DNA of 25,103 nucleotides from JBDZUZ01 sp040255445 (GTDB lineage Bacteria > Planctomycetota > Phycisphaerae > Phycisphaerales > UBA1924): the NCBI GenBank assembly GCA_040255445.1, contig JBDZUZ010000039.1:1-25103 (forward strand), given 5' to 3'. Numbering within the stretch: position 1 is the first letter of the stretch; each line of letters opens with the position of its first letter. Shown here piece after piece: positions 12,700 to 21,104 of the stretch. The notes under the pieces are model-generated. The model did no database searches. It was not told the DNA's origin and worked only from the letters and a program-made list of their open reading frames with translations. Position numbers and translations under genes: made by a program.

Positions 12700-13903
12700 G
12701 GAGGGTGATGTCGAGGATCTCGGCGGGGGCGTTGAGGCGGAGGGGGAACCAGTTGCCGACGCCGTTGGAGACGGCGAGCGCGCCCAATCGGCTCTGGTAA
12801 AGGCCGGACCAGTAGCGGAACATGAGCGGGCCGGCGCCGAGACCTTCGGAGGCCATCAACTGGCCGCCATGGGTGTGACCGGCGAGGGTGAGGGGGATGC
12901 CCTCGGCCACGGCATCATCAAAGGCGTGCGGGTGGTGGGCGAGGAGGATCTGGAAGGCTTCGGGGTCGCGGAGGGGGCGGAGGGCTTCGAGGTTGGCGGC
13001 GGTGTTGGCATCGCGGCGGGACTCGGCGCCGCCCCACTTGAGGCCGAGGAACTGGACGGGGCGGCCGCGGAGCGTGACAGATTCGGCCTGGTTCACCAGG
13101 AGATTGACTCCGCGCTCATACAGGCCGGACTCGAAACCTTCGCGGCCCTGGAAGAGGTCGTGGTTGCCTTCGCATACATGAACGCCGCCGGGGGCATCCA
13201 TGGCGCGGAGGATGTCCGCCGCGGCGGGGAGGTCCTTGAGCGCGTAATCGATGATGTCGCCGGTGACGGCGACGCAGTCGGCACGGAGGTCGTTCGTCGC
13301 GCGGGCGATCTCTTTGAGGACGCGGCCGTTGGTGAAGCGGCCGACGTGGATGTCGGTGATGTGGGCGATGCGGAGGCCATCGAGCTCGGCGGGGAGGTTG
13401 GCGATCGGGACATCGAGCGCGCGGATGCGGAAGTGATCGAGGGAGTCGATCGAGCGGATGATCGTGATGCCCTGGAGCGCGGGCGGGGTGACGGCGAGTG
13501 CGCCGGCGAGGAACTGGCGGCGGGAGAGGGCGGGGACGGGCTGCGGCGCCGCGGCGGGCGCTGGCTGCGCGCCGGCGGGTTCGTCGGTGCGAGTGTTCGC
13601 AGCGCGCTTTGACCGCGGCGCGATGATGAGCGCGGCGAGTGTGGTGATGAGCGCGGGGCCGAGGAGGACGAGGTGCCAGGTGTAAGCGGCGGTGAGGAGC
13701 GTGGTCGGCGCGGCCGCGAACTCGGGGACGCGGCGGGCGGTGATCACCCATGCGTATGAGGCGAGGTGCGCGAGGGCGAAGACGGCGATGCCGGTGCGCC
13801 AGAGACGCGGACGGGGCAGTCGTCGGACGACGCGGTCGGTCCCCCACCACCAGAAGAGGCCGAGGACAGGGAGGCCGAAGATGATGAGGTAGAAGATGTT
13901 CAT
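12689..13903 (-). CDS. Membrane-anchored metallophosphoesterase (YkuE-like)
   Basis: 404 aa. Residues 1-95 hold about three membrane helices (near 3-22, 37-56, 73-94). After a Pro/Ala linker comes SRRQFLAGALAV (127-138), which looks like a twin-arginine export motif but lies inside the chain. The catalytic domain (~175-400) has all calcineurin-type metal ligands: D184 and H186 (TDIHVG), D216 (GDIIDY), N247/H248 (GNHD), H323/H324 and H343/H345 (GHTHGG). YkuE-type members carry a Tat signal in front of the same domain and act outside the membrane. I use the ATG at 13903; a GTG ten codons upstream is possible. OYE-type oxidoreductase ends 87 bp upstream in the same direction. Substrate (phospholipid, peptidoglycan lipid or nucleotide) is not evident. 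Confidence 0.93.
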   Translation of the reverse strand: MNIFYLIIFGLPVLGLFWWWGTDRVVRRLPRPRLWRTGIAVFALAHLASYAWVITARRVPEFAAAPTTLLTAAYTWHLVLLGPALITTLAALIIAPRSKRAANTRTDEPAGAQPAPAAAPQPVPALSRRQFLAGALAVTPPALQGITIIRSIDSLDHFRIRALDVPIANLPAELDGLRIAHITDIHVGRFTNGRVLKEIARATNDLRADCVAVTGDIIDYALKDLPAAADILRAMDAPGGVHVCEGNHDLFQGREGFESGLYERGVNLLVNQAESVTLRGRPVQFLGLKWGGAESRRDANTAANLEALRPLRDPEAFQILLAHHPHAFDDAVAEGIPLTLAGHTHGGQLMASEGLGAGPLMFRYWSGLYQSRLGALAVSNGVGNWFPLRLNAPAEILDITLRRA

Positions 13904-13990
13904 CTGATGCGGACGACAGCGGCACTTGGGCACGGGGGCGACGATGCAGGCGGGGATCGGGCCGGAATGTAGTTCGCTCGCGGGGGTGGG

Positions 13991-15070
13991 TCAGGTTCGC
14001 TGAACCCAGTGGGCGTAATTGGGCGGGAGAGGGACGGCGTTGGACGTGCCGAGGCGGACGGCGGCGTGGTAGGGCCAGTAGGCGTCGCGGAGCATTTCCT
14101 TGCCGAGGAGGATGATGTCGGCGCGGCCGTCCTGCAGGATCGATTCGGCGTGTTCGGGGGTGGTGATCTCCCCCACCGCCATGGTGGGGATGCCGGCTTC
14201 GCGCCGGATGCGTTCGGCGAAGGGGACCTGCAGGCCGGGGTAGGGCGCGGGCATCTTCGCGGTGAGGGATGAGCCGCCGGAGCTGCAGTCGATGGCATCG
14301 ACGCCGACTTCGCGGAGGCGCCTGGAGAGGTAGACAGAGTCGTCGAGCGTCCAGCCGCCTTCGACCCAGTCGGTCGCGGAGATGCGGACGGCGAGCGGGA
14401 GATCGCTGGGCCAGGCTTCGCGGAGGCGCTCGGCGGTGGAGACGACGAAGCGGATGCGGTTGTCGAGGGAGCCGCCGAACTCGTCGGTGCGGTGGTTGGA
14501 GATCGGGGAAAGGAAGCTGTGCGCGAGGTAGCCGTGGGCGGCGTGGAGCTCGATGAGTTTGACGCCGGCGGCTTGCGCGCGGCGGGCGGCGGCGACGAAG
14601 GCGTCCTGGATTTGGCGGATCTCGGCGATCGAGAGCTCGGCGGGGACGCGGTGCGAGTCTTTGAATGCGATCGGGCTGGGGCCGACGGTCTTCCAGCCGC
14701 CTTGGTCGAGAGGGAGTTGCTGAGCGCCTTCCCAGGGGCGGGCGCAGGAGGCCTTGCGGCCGGCGTGGGCGAGTTGAACGCCGAGGACTGCGCCGTGCTG
14801 GTGTGCGAAGCGGGCGATGCGGGCGAGGGGCTCGATGTGCTTGTCGTCCCAGAGGCCGGCATCGCCGGGGGTGATGCGGCCGCGGGGCTCGACGGCGGTG
14901 GCTTCGGCGATGATCAGCCCCGCGCCGCCGATGGCGCGGCTGCCGAGATGGACCATGTGCCAGTCGTTCATGGCGCCGTCGTCGGCGGCGTACTGGCACA
15001 TCGGCGAGACGCCGATGCGGTTGCGGAGGGTGACGCTGCGGAGTGCGTACGGCTCGAAGAGCTTGGTCAT
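13991..15070 (-). CDS. Old-yellow-enzyme family NADPH:flavin oxidoreductase (YqjM/NamA type)
   Basis: 359 aa, a single FMN-binding TIM barrel that reduces activated alkenes, quinones or nitro compounds with NAD(P)H. Signatures of the thermophilic-like (YqjM) class are clear: C25 and Y27 in SPMCQY near the flavin, H102/R105 in QLAHAGRK, H176/H179 in ELHAAHGYLAHSFLSP for substrate binding, the arginine motif SNHRTDEFGGSLDNR, and the C-terminal EITTPEHAE...ADIILLGKEMLRD phosphate loop. Length is normal. No ribosome site precedes the ATG. It sits upstream of the phosphoesterase but shares no obvious pathway with it. Physiological substrate unknown. Confidence 0.96.
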   Translation of the reverse strand: MTKLFEPYALRSVTLRNRIGVSPMCQYAADDGAMNDWHMVHLGSRAIGGAGLIIAEATAVEPRGRITPGDAGLWDDKHIEPLARIARFAHQHGAVLGVQLAHAGRKASCARPWEGAQQLPLDQGGWKTVGPSPIAFKDSHRVPAELSIAEIRQIQDAFVAAARRAQAAGVKLIELHAAHGYLAHSFLSPISNHRTDEFGGSLDNRIRFVVSTAERLREAWPSDLPLAVRISATDWVEGGWTLDDSVYLSRRLREVGVDAIDCSSGGSSLTAKMPAPYPGLQVPFAERIRREAGIPTMAVGEITTPEHAESILQDGRADIILLGKEMLRDAYWPYHAAVRLGTSNAVPLPPNYAHWVQRT

Positions 15071-15218
15071 GGTTTGCGGGATGGCCTGTGTTGCGGGATC
15101 GGGGAGTTCTGGCCGCGGGTTCGATGCGTGGGCATCGTTGGACGCGGTGAACTGGGATGCCGCGGGGGCGGGGCCGTTACCCGGGGTGGTCTATGCGGGC
15201 TGGTTCGCCAGATCTGGG

Positions 15219-15246
15219 TCACCCGAGCTGGTTCACCCGAGTTGGG
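15219..15246 (-). repeat. 14-bp imperfect tandem duplication across a stop codon
   Basis: TCACCCGAGCTGGT (15219-15232) and TCACCCGAGTTGGG (15233-15246) match at 12 of 14 positions. The second holds the TGA of the TPR gene; the copy lies 14 bases further, out of frame. Confidence 0.85.
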
Positions 15247-15559
15247 CGAGGCGGGACTTGGCCCGATCGATCTGCGGTCGGCTGAGGCCGTTGCCGGGCA
15301 GGGCGCGCTTGTAGTGCTCGATGGCTTTGGGGTAGTTGTTCTGCTGGTAGTAGAGGTCGCCGAGCAGGAGGTGCGCGGGGGCGAAGCTGCCGTCGACATC
15401 GATGGCGCGGTGGAGCTGGACGAAGGCTTCGTCGTAGCGCTGCTCGCGCATGAGCGTGGAGGCGTAGCTGGTGAGATCGCGCGGGTCTTCGCGCTGGGCG
15501 TATGCCAGCACGACCGCCGCGAGCACCGCGACCACGATGAGCAGAATGGTCGGTTTCAT
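15233..15559 (-). CDS. Small membrane-anchored TPR protein
   Basis: 108 aa. An N-terminal hydrophobic helix (residues 4-21, followed by QRED) is a signal or anchor; residues ~30-97 form two tetratricopeptide repeats (RYDEAFVQLHRAIDVDGSFA, then LLLGDLYYQQNNYPKAIEHY) and a closing helix. Such proteins hold partners in the envelope; no partner is visible nearby. The ATG at 15559 is preceded by GGGAGG nine bases upstream and by a second GGAGGG touching it. The flanking gaps (15071-15232, 15560-15711) show no gene. Confidence 0.9.
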   Translation of the reverse strand: MKPTILLIVVAVLAAVVLAYAQREDPRDLTSYASTLMREQRYDEAFVQLHRAIDVDGSFAPAHLLLGDLYYQQNNYPKAIEHYKRALPGNGLSRPQIDRAKSRLAQLG

Positions 15560-15711
15560 CCCTCCGGACCTCCCGCGGCTCCAGACACTGCGGCCGGATT
15601 GCCGCGCCCACGCATCGGTGCATCGGCATCAACGGGACCGGAGTTCGTCCGGGGTACTGGCGGATGGGAAGGCGGTGTGAATCTGGGCGGACTGTCCTAG
15701 CTTGACGGTCA

Positions 15712-15957
15712 TTACTCGCGGGGCGGAGGTCCGATATCGCCCCGGCGTTCTGGGCCGATGACGATGGCATCGCGCGGATCGGGCGGCGTGGCGCGGCGGC
15801 GGGAGATAACGCCCATCAAGACGGGGAGCACGGCGAAGCCGGCGGCGACCAGGGTTCCGAAGGCGACCATGAGGGCGTCTTCGGTGCGCAGGAGGATGAA
15901 CGCCGCTGCGAGGATGGCGGCGAGGAGGGTGAGCACGACCGTGAGGGTGGTGCGCAT
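15712..15957 (-). CDS. Small two-helix membrane protein, unknown
   Basis: 81 aa from the ATG at 15957. Two membrane helices (about 5-23 and 28-51) are followed by a basic SRRR and a Pro/Arg-rich cytoplasmic tail, the topology of many short inner-membrane proteins. I do not recognise the family. No strong ribosome site is visible. It is 69 bp downstream of the HPF-like gene in the same direction, with a hairpin between them. Confidence 0.65.
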   Translation of the reverse strand: MRTTLTVVLTLLAAILAAAFILLRTEDALMVAFGTLVAAGFAVLPVLMGVISRRRATPPDPRDAIVIGPERRGDIGPPPRE

Positions 15958-15988
15958 GGGGCGCGCAAATGAGAATGCTGCGTCGAGT

Positions 15989-16020
15989 CCACAGGCTGGC
16001 TCAGAGCAGCCAGCCTGTGG
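15989..16020 (-). terminator. Strong hairpin after the HPF-like gene
   Basis: CCACAGGCTGGCT pairs perfectly over 13 bp with 16008-16020 around a six-base loop, six bases after the stop of the minus-strand gene ending at 16027. There is no T-tract, so it may be an attenuator or mRNA 3'-end stabiliser rather than a full terminator. Confidence 0.55.
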
Positions 16021-16026
16021 CACGCG

Positions 16027-16338
16027 TCAGCGGGTTTCGCTGAGGCGTTCGACCTTGTGTCGGACGGCGCGGCCGAGTTTGGAGGCGCAGGCGGCGATGG
16101 CGTCGTAGAGGTCTGCTTCTTTGGCTTCGACGGCCATGGGCTGATGTCCGGCGAGGCGGGCTTCCATGAGGCAGCGCATATCGATGCCCTGCTTTGGGCC
16201 GTTCTGGTCTTCGAGGTGGACCTCGATGCGGGTGATGCGGGGCTCGAGGCCCTTGAGGTTCTGGTGGACTTCTTCCTCGACGCGGGTCTTGATCGGGTCG
16301 GTGAGTTTGAAGCCGGCGGTGTTGATCTCGATGAGCAT
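16027..16338 (-). CDS. hpf: Short HPF/RaiA-type ribosome-associated protein
   Basis: 103 aa. The fold is that of short hibernation-promoting factor: a first strand (MLIEINTAGFKLTDPIKTRV), a helix (EEEVHQNLKGLEPRITRIEV), a central strand pair and a final helix (LYDAIAACASKLGRAVRHKV). These proteins bind the decoding centre of the 30S subunit and inactivate ribosomes in stationary phase or stress. The dimerisation domain of long HPF is absent. The ATG at 16338 follows GAGGGAG at five bases. A strong hairpin follows its stop. The functional pairing with GDH/Rnk stress genes 6 kb away is not supported by distance. RaiA would be equally possible. Confidence 0.88.
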   Translation of the reverse strand: MLIEINTAGFKLTDPIKTRVEEEVHQNLKGLEPRITRIEVHLEDQNGPKQGIDMRCLMEARLAGHQPMAVEAKEADLYDAIAACASKLGRAVRHKVERLSETR

Positions 16339-16512
16339 CGGAACTCCCTCTGGAATCGCGGAACACGTGACGGCGGGTCACGCCGAGGCGGCGCCGGGGC
16401 GCGGCCCTGCCCGACTCGTACGCAGCGTACCACGGCCGTGTTTGGGATCGGTGCGATCTGAAGGGGGCTTCAGCGGTGCCGCGGGCGTGGGAGCGCACTA
16501 CAACTGTCGGCG

Positions 16513-19500
16513 TTGAAAGACGATGCGAACACAACCCGGCTTTCGCGGATTCTTGAGAGTGCGCGGACGGTCGATCGGTGGCGGCACGCGGCGGAGTTTG
16601 CGCAGCGCGGGACGCTGTCGGCGGGTGTGGTTGCTGCGCTGGAGCGGTCGGGGGAGGAGGTGCGGCGGAGGCGGGCGGGGCTGCCGGCGCCGCGGCTGGA
16701 TCAGGAACTACCGATTCTGGAGGCGCGGGGGGCGATTGAGGAGGCGATCGCGGGCCATCGCGTGGTAGTGGTGTGCGGCGAGACGGGGTCGGGGAAGACG
16801 ACGCAGTTGCCGCAGATCTGTTTGAAGATGGGGCGGGGCGCGGCGGGGATGATCGCGCATACGCAGCCGCGGCGGATCGCAGCGAGGGCGGTAGCCGCGC
16901 GGATCGCTGAGGAACTGGGTGTGCCGCTGGGGCGGGAGGTGGGCGTCAAGGTCCGGTTCATGGACCAGACGAGTGATGCGACGGCGGTGAAGCTGATGAC
17001 GGATGGGTTGTTGCTGGCGGAGGCGCGGGCGGACCATCTGTTGAGCCGGTACGACACGGTGATTGTTGATGAAGCGCACGAGCGGTCGGTGAACATTGAC
17101 TTTCTCTTGGGGTATCTGCACCGGCTGGTGGAGGTGCGTGATGACCTGAAGGTGATCATCACCTCGGCGACGATCGATGCCGAGCGGTTCGCGCGGCACT
17201 TTGAGCACGATGGGAAGCCCGCGCCGGTGATCGAGGTGTCGGGGCGGATGTATCCGGTGGAGGTGCGGCACCGGCCGGCGGGTGTCTTCGATGCCGACGG
17301 GCTTGATCTGGATGGGTTAGCGAAAGCTGTGCGCGATGCGGTGGAGGAATTGCTGGGGCCGCGGGGGTGCGCGGTGGCGGGTGTGGGCGGAGATGTGCTG
17401 GTGTTTCTGCCCGGGGAGCGGGAGATTCGGGCGGCGGCGGAGCAGTTAGCGCGTGGTGGCTGCGATGCCGAGGTGCTGCAGCTCTATTCGCGTATGTCGG
17501 TGGCGGAGCAGGATCGGATCTTCCGGGTGGTGAAAGGCCGGCGGCGGGTGATCCTGGCAACGAACATCGCGGAGACATCGCTGACGGTGCCGGGGATCAC
17601 GGGGGTTGTGGACAGCGGGCTGGCGCGGATCAGCCGGTACGACGAACAGAGCAAGGTGCAGCGGCTGCCGGTGGAGGCCGTGTCCAAGGCATCGCTGCGG
17701 CAGCGGTCGGGGCGGTGCGGGCGTATTGCGCCGGGCGTGTGTGTCAGGCTGTTCAGCGAGGCGGATGAGAAGGCGCGGGCGGAGTTCACGCAGCCGGAGA
17801 TTGCGCGGAGCAACTTGTCTTCGGTGCTGTTGCAGCTCAAGGCGCTGGAACTGGGGCCGGTGGCGGGTTTCCCGTTTCTGGATCCGCCGGATCCGCGGCT
17901 GGTGCGGGATGGTTTGGAGTCGCTCTTCGAGCTGGGCGCGATCGGGGCGCCGCGCGAGGATGCGGCGATCACGCCGGTGGGCCGCGAGTTGTCGCAGTTG
18001 CCGGTCGATCCGGCGATCGGGCGGATCATGCTGGCGGGGGCGGAGGAGGGTGTGCTGGAGGAGGCGGTGACGCTCGCCGCGGCGTTGTCGATTCAGGACC
18101 CAAGGGAGCGGCCGCGGGCGAAGCAGACGGAGGCGGATCAGGTGCACGCGCTGTTCGCGCACGAGGATTCGGACTTCGTGTCGCTGCTGCGGGTGTGGTC
18201 GTCGTATGAGGAGGAGCGCGGCGGGGCGGGGTGGTGCCGCGAGCATTTCCTGAGTGTGGCGCGGATGCGGGAGTGGGCGGAGCTGCGGGAGCAGTTGTGG
18301 CGGGTAGCGGAGGAGACGGGGCTTGCTGCACGCGCGGGCGGTGGCGGCGCTGATGATGAGCCGAAGCGGCCGGAGCGGCAGCGGTACGAGCGGCTGCATC
18401 GGGCGCTGATCGCGGGGCTGATCCGCAACGTGTGCCGGCGGGAGGACAGTTCGGGGGGGCGGAGTTACAACAGCGTGCGCGGCGAAGCGCCGGCGATCTT
18501 TCCGGGGTCGGCGTTGTTCAAGTCGACGCCGAAGTGGATCGTGGCGGCGGAGATCGTGGAGACATCGCGGCTGTTCGCGCGGACGCTGGCGACCGTCGAG
18601 GCCGAGTGGGTGCTGGATGTGGCGAAGCATCTGATCAAGGCGACGGCGGTGGATCCGCACTTTGATCGCGCGGCGGGACGTGCCGCGGCGTGGCGGCGGG
18701 TGATGTTTGGCAAGCTAGTGCTGGTGGCGCGGGAGGAGGCTCCGCTGGCGGAGGTGGACCGGGATGCTGCGCGGCGGATGTTCGTGCTGCACGGGCTGGT
18801 GCGCGGGGAGGGGCCGGACCTGGGCGCGGCGGCCGCGCCGGTGCGGCGGGTGATGGGGATGGGGGCGGAGGCGATGGCGCGGCTGCGGCGGCGGGATGTG
18901 GTGCGGCCGGAGGAGGAGTTGATCGGATGCATCGGCGCGCGGCTGCCGGATGAGGTGGTGGATGCGGAGACGTTCGTGGCGTGGGCGGGGCGAGCTGGGA
19001 CAGCCGCGGACGCGATCAAGATCGACGCGGGCGAAGTGCTGACGGACGCCGCGGCGGGGGCGATGGATGATGCGCGGTTTCCCGTGACACTGGAGGGCGT
19101 GACCAACTCGCGATTCGAGTATCGGTGGGAGGCGGGGAAGGAGACCGATGGTGTGACGCTGGCGGTCGGGCTGCTGGAGCTCACCGATGTGTCGACGGAG
19201 CGGGTGGACTGGCTTGTGCCGGGATGGCTGGGGGAGAAGAACGCTGCGCTTCTCAAGAACCTGCCAAAGGCGGAGCGGGCGCGGATCGAGAAGGTTGCTG
19301 CGGTTGAGAGGGTCGCTGTTGATGCGGCGGAGGTGATGGCGTTCGGTGAGGGCTCGTACTGGGAGGCGCTGAGCGAGGCGGTCGAGGTGTTGACGGGTGT
19401 GCGGGTGGAGCCGGGGGCGTGGCCGCGGAAGGCGTTGCCGCTGCATCTGGTGATGCGGATCGAGGTGCGTGATGACGGCGGGAAGGTGATCGCGGCGGAG

Positions 19501-20592
19501 CGGGATGTTGCGGCGCTGCGTGAGCGGCTGGCGGGGCGGATCGAGAAAGCGAAGGCCGCGGCCGCGCGGCGGCGGTTTGGGCGCGAGGGGGTGACCGCGT
19601 GGGACTTTGGCGAGTTGCCCGAGACGATCGAGGCCGATGGGGATGTGATGGCGCCGGCGATCATCGACCGGGGTGCGAGCGTTGCGGTGACGGTGTCGGC
19701 GGATCGCGAGCTCGCGGCCGCGCTCACGTACGGCGGGATCCGGCGGTTGTACGCGATTGCCTGCCGCGAGGAAGTCGTGCATCACATCGCGGCGATGGCG
19801 CAACTCGCGGAGATGAAGCGGTGGCATGCATCGATGGCGAGCGCGGATCAGCTCGAGGATGCGCTGCTGGTGCGTGTGGCGGAGCGGTGCTTCATGATCG
19901 GTCAGCCGTTGCCAACCACGCGGGAGGCGTTTGACGCGACGCTGCAGGGTTCGTGGGGGATGCTGGCGGCCGCCGCGGCGGAAGTTGGCGGATTGTTCGC
20001 GGGGTTTCTGGAGCCGCGGTTCCGTGTTGCGGGGCGGTTCGCGGGTGGGACGGGGCGGCTGTGGGCGGCGAGTGTGGCGGACATGCGGGAGCAGGGCGCG
20101 TACCTGATGCCGCCGGGGTTTCTGCACGATGCGCCGTGGGCACGGCTGCGGGAGTATCCGCGGTATGTGGGCGGGATGTGGGAGCGGCTGCGGCGGCTGC
20201 GTGATGAAGGGTTGAGCACGGACCAGGCGGGGATGCAGATGGTGTCGCCGCTGTGGAAGCGGTTTACGGCGTGGGTCGCGGCGGCGATGGCGGCGGAGCG
20301 GGCGGCGGAAGCAGAGCGCGGGGGCGAAGCGAAGAGCAAGACGGTTGCGAAGTCGGCATTGCCGCCGGCGCGGCGGGCTGCACCGACTGTGAACGCGGAT
20401 GCGGCGGCGTGGGCGATGGGGCCGGCGGCTTTGCCAGCGAAGGTGGCGGAGTATCGGTGGGCGGTCGAGGAGCTGCGGCTGGCAACGTTCCTGCCGGGGC
20501 ATGCGCTCACGCGGGGTGGGCGCACGGTGTCGAAGGGGGAACTCGAGAAGCTGGCGGGGGCGTGGCCGAAGGGTAGAGTTGTGCCGGTTTGA
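16513..20592 (+). CDS. hrpA: HrpA-type DEAH-box RNA helicase
   Basis: 1359 aa, near the ~1300 aa of E. coli HrpA. Motif I GETGSGKT (89-96), motif II DEAH (186-189), motif III SAT (218-220), then NIAETSLTVPGI (motif V) and QRSGRCGRIAPG (motif VI) form the DEAH core. The HA2/ratchet (ARSNLSSVLLQLKALELG), an OB-fold region and the long DUF3418 C-terminal half specific to HrpA follow. HrpA unwinds RNA and rescues stalled ribosomes. The frame opens at TTG 16513 (an in-frame TGA lies at 16459); no ribosome site is visible, so the exact start is uncertain. Codon use is striking: third positions are mostly G (GCG, CGG, GTG, CTG), whereas most other genes here end codons in C. A 6-bp hairpin (20583-20600) spans the stop. 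Confidence 0.95.
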   Translation: MKDDANTTRLSRILESARTVDRWRHAAEFAQRGTLSAGVVAALERSGEEVRRRRAGLPAPRLDQELPILEARGAIEEAIAGHRVVVVCGETGSGKTTQLPQICLKMGRGAAGMIAHTQPRRIAARAVAARIAEELGVPLGREVGVKVRFMDQTSDATAVKLMTDGLLLAEARADHLLSRYDTVIVDEAHERSVNIDFLLGYLHRLVEVRDDLKVIITSATIDAERFARHFEHDGKPAPVIEVSGRMYPVEVRHRPAGVFDADGLDLDGLAKAVRDAVEELLGPRGCAVAGVGGDVLVFLPGEREIRAAAEQLARGGCDAEVLQLYSRMSVAEQDRIFRVVKGRRRVILATNIAETSLTVPGITGVVDSGLARISRYDEQSKVQRLPVEAVSKASLRQRSGRCGRIAPGVCVRLFSEADEKARAEFTQPEIARSNLSSVLLQLKALELGPVAGFPFLDPPDPRLVRDGLESLFELGAIGAPREDAAITPVGRELSQLPVDPAIGRIMLAGAEEGVLEEAVTLAAALSIQDPRERPRAKQTEADQVHALFAHEDSDFVSLLRVWSSYEEERGGAGWCREHFLSVARMREWAELREQLWRVAEETGLAARAGGGGADDEPKRPERQRYERLHRALIAGLIRNVCRREDSSGGRSYNSVRGEAPAIFPGSALFKSTPKWIVAAEIVETSRLFARTLATVEAEWVLDVAKHLIKATAVDPHFDRAAGRAAAWRRVMFGKLVLVAREEAPLAEVDRDAARRMFVLHGLVRGEGPDLGAAAAPVRRVMGMGAEAMARLRRRDVVRPEEELIGCIGARLPDEVVDAETFVAWAGRAGTAADAIKIDAGEVLTDAAAGAMDDARFPVTLEGVTNSRFEYRWEAGKETDGVTLAVGLLELTDVSTERVDWLVPGWLGEKNAALLKNLPKAERARIEKVAAVERVAVDAAEVMAFGEGSYWEALSEAVEVLTGVRVEPGAWPRKALPLHLVMRIEVRDDGGKVIAAERDVAALRERLAGRIEKAKAAAARRRFGREGVTAWDFGELPETIEADGDVMAPAIIDRGASVAVTVSADRELAAALTYGGIRRLYAIACREEVVHHIAAMAQLAEMKRWHASMASADQLEDALLVRVAERCFMIGQPLPTTREAFDATLQGSWGMLAAAAAEVGGLFAGFLEPRFRVAGRFAGGTGRLWAASVADMREQGAYLMPPGFLHDAPWARLREYPRYVGGMWERLRRLRDEGLSTDQAGMQMVSPLWKRFTAWVAAAMAAERAAEAERGGEAKSKTVAKSALPPARRAAPTVNADAAAWAMGPAALPAKVAEYRWAVEELRLATFLPGHALTRGGRTVSKGELEKLAGAWPKGRVVPV

Positions 20593-20756
20593 GGACCGGC
20601 GGCACGGGGAGACAGGGCTGCGGGAGGGCTGCCGGACGGCCGGCAGGGGTCAAGATCAACGCGGCCTCAGCCGGGTTTCATGCGTTGTTCATCCCGCGGG
20701 GGCCAGATACATGCAGCACTTGCGGGAGTTGACTCGCTGTGCCATGGAGCTTTCTG

Positions 20757-20966
20757 ATGCGACGAGCGATTGGACTTGCGCTGCTGGCCGCGGGCGTGCT
20801 GCTGTTGATCCTGGGGATCAGCACGGCGGACTCGCTGTCCTCTGAACTGTCGGAGTTCTTCACGGGCTCACCGTCGGACAAGGCGGTGTGGATGCTGGTG
20901 CTCGGCGTGGCCGCGCTGATCGCGGGTGGAGTGATGGCGGGTTTGCCGGGGAAGGTGAGGGCGTAG
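20757..20966 (+). CDS. DUF3185 family small membrane protein
   Basis: 69 aa. Two membrane helices (about 4-22 and 44-62) surround a conserved-type loop SLSSELSEFFTGSPSDKAVW, which is the signature of DUF3185 proteins. Their function is unknown. GGAG lies eight bases before the ATG. It ends just before a short GTGGTCGC repeat and the bidirectional terminator at 21027. The 164 bp between hrpA and this gene show no other gene. Confidence 0.88.
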   Translation: MRRAIGLALLAAGVLLLILGISTADSLSSELSEFFTGSPSDKAVWMLVLGVAALIAGGVMAGLPGKVRA

Positions 20967-20970
20967 GGAA

Positions 20971-21001
20971 GTGGTCGCGTGGTCGAGTGTCACGTGGTCG
21001 A
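20971..21001 (+). repeat. Third GTGGTCAC-family array
   Basis: GTGGTCGC, GTGGTCGA, GTGTCAC and GTGGTCGA run in tandem directly after the DUF3185 stop codon. It has the orientation of the array at 3405-3476, and like it stands between a gene end and open intergenic DNA. Confidence 0.85.
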
Positions 21002-21026
21002 GTGATGGCACTCGCTTCAATTGCAT

Positions 21027-21054
21027 AAAGGCCCGCCTGGGTGGCGGGCCTTTT
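21027..21054. terminator. Bidirectional intrinsic terminator
   Basis: AAAGGCCCGCC pairs perfectly with GGCGGGCCTTT (11 bp) around TGGGT. With a T-run at one end and an A-run at the other it can end both the plus-strand DUF3185 transcript and the convergent minus-strand phosphoesterase transcript (stop at 21105). Confidence 0.93.
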
Positions 21055-21104
21055 CGTTGCGCTTTGGCGTCCTGCTTCGGTGTTTGCGTGCTTACTGCAG
21101 TGCA

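Noticed and set aside
13116..14999. 627-residue minus-strand frame across phosphoesterase and oxidoreductase genes
   Set aside because: Almost only Arg, Pro and His; it lies in another frame of two well-recognised genes.
14492..15700. Plus-strand 402-residue frame
   Set aside because: Antisense to the oxidoreductase and TPR genes, with no domain or ribosome site.
18465..20502. Long minus-strand frames inside hrpA
   Set aside because: Ser/Arg- and Pro/Arg-rich shadows of the helicase; hrpA is intact over its whole length.
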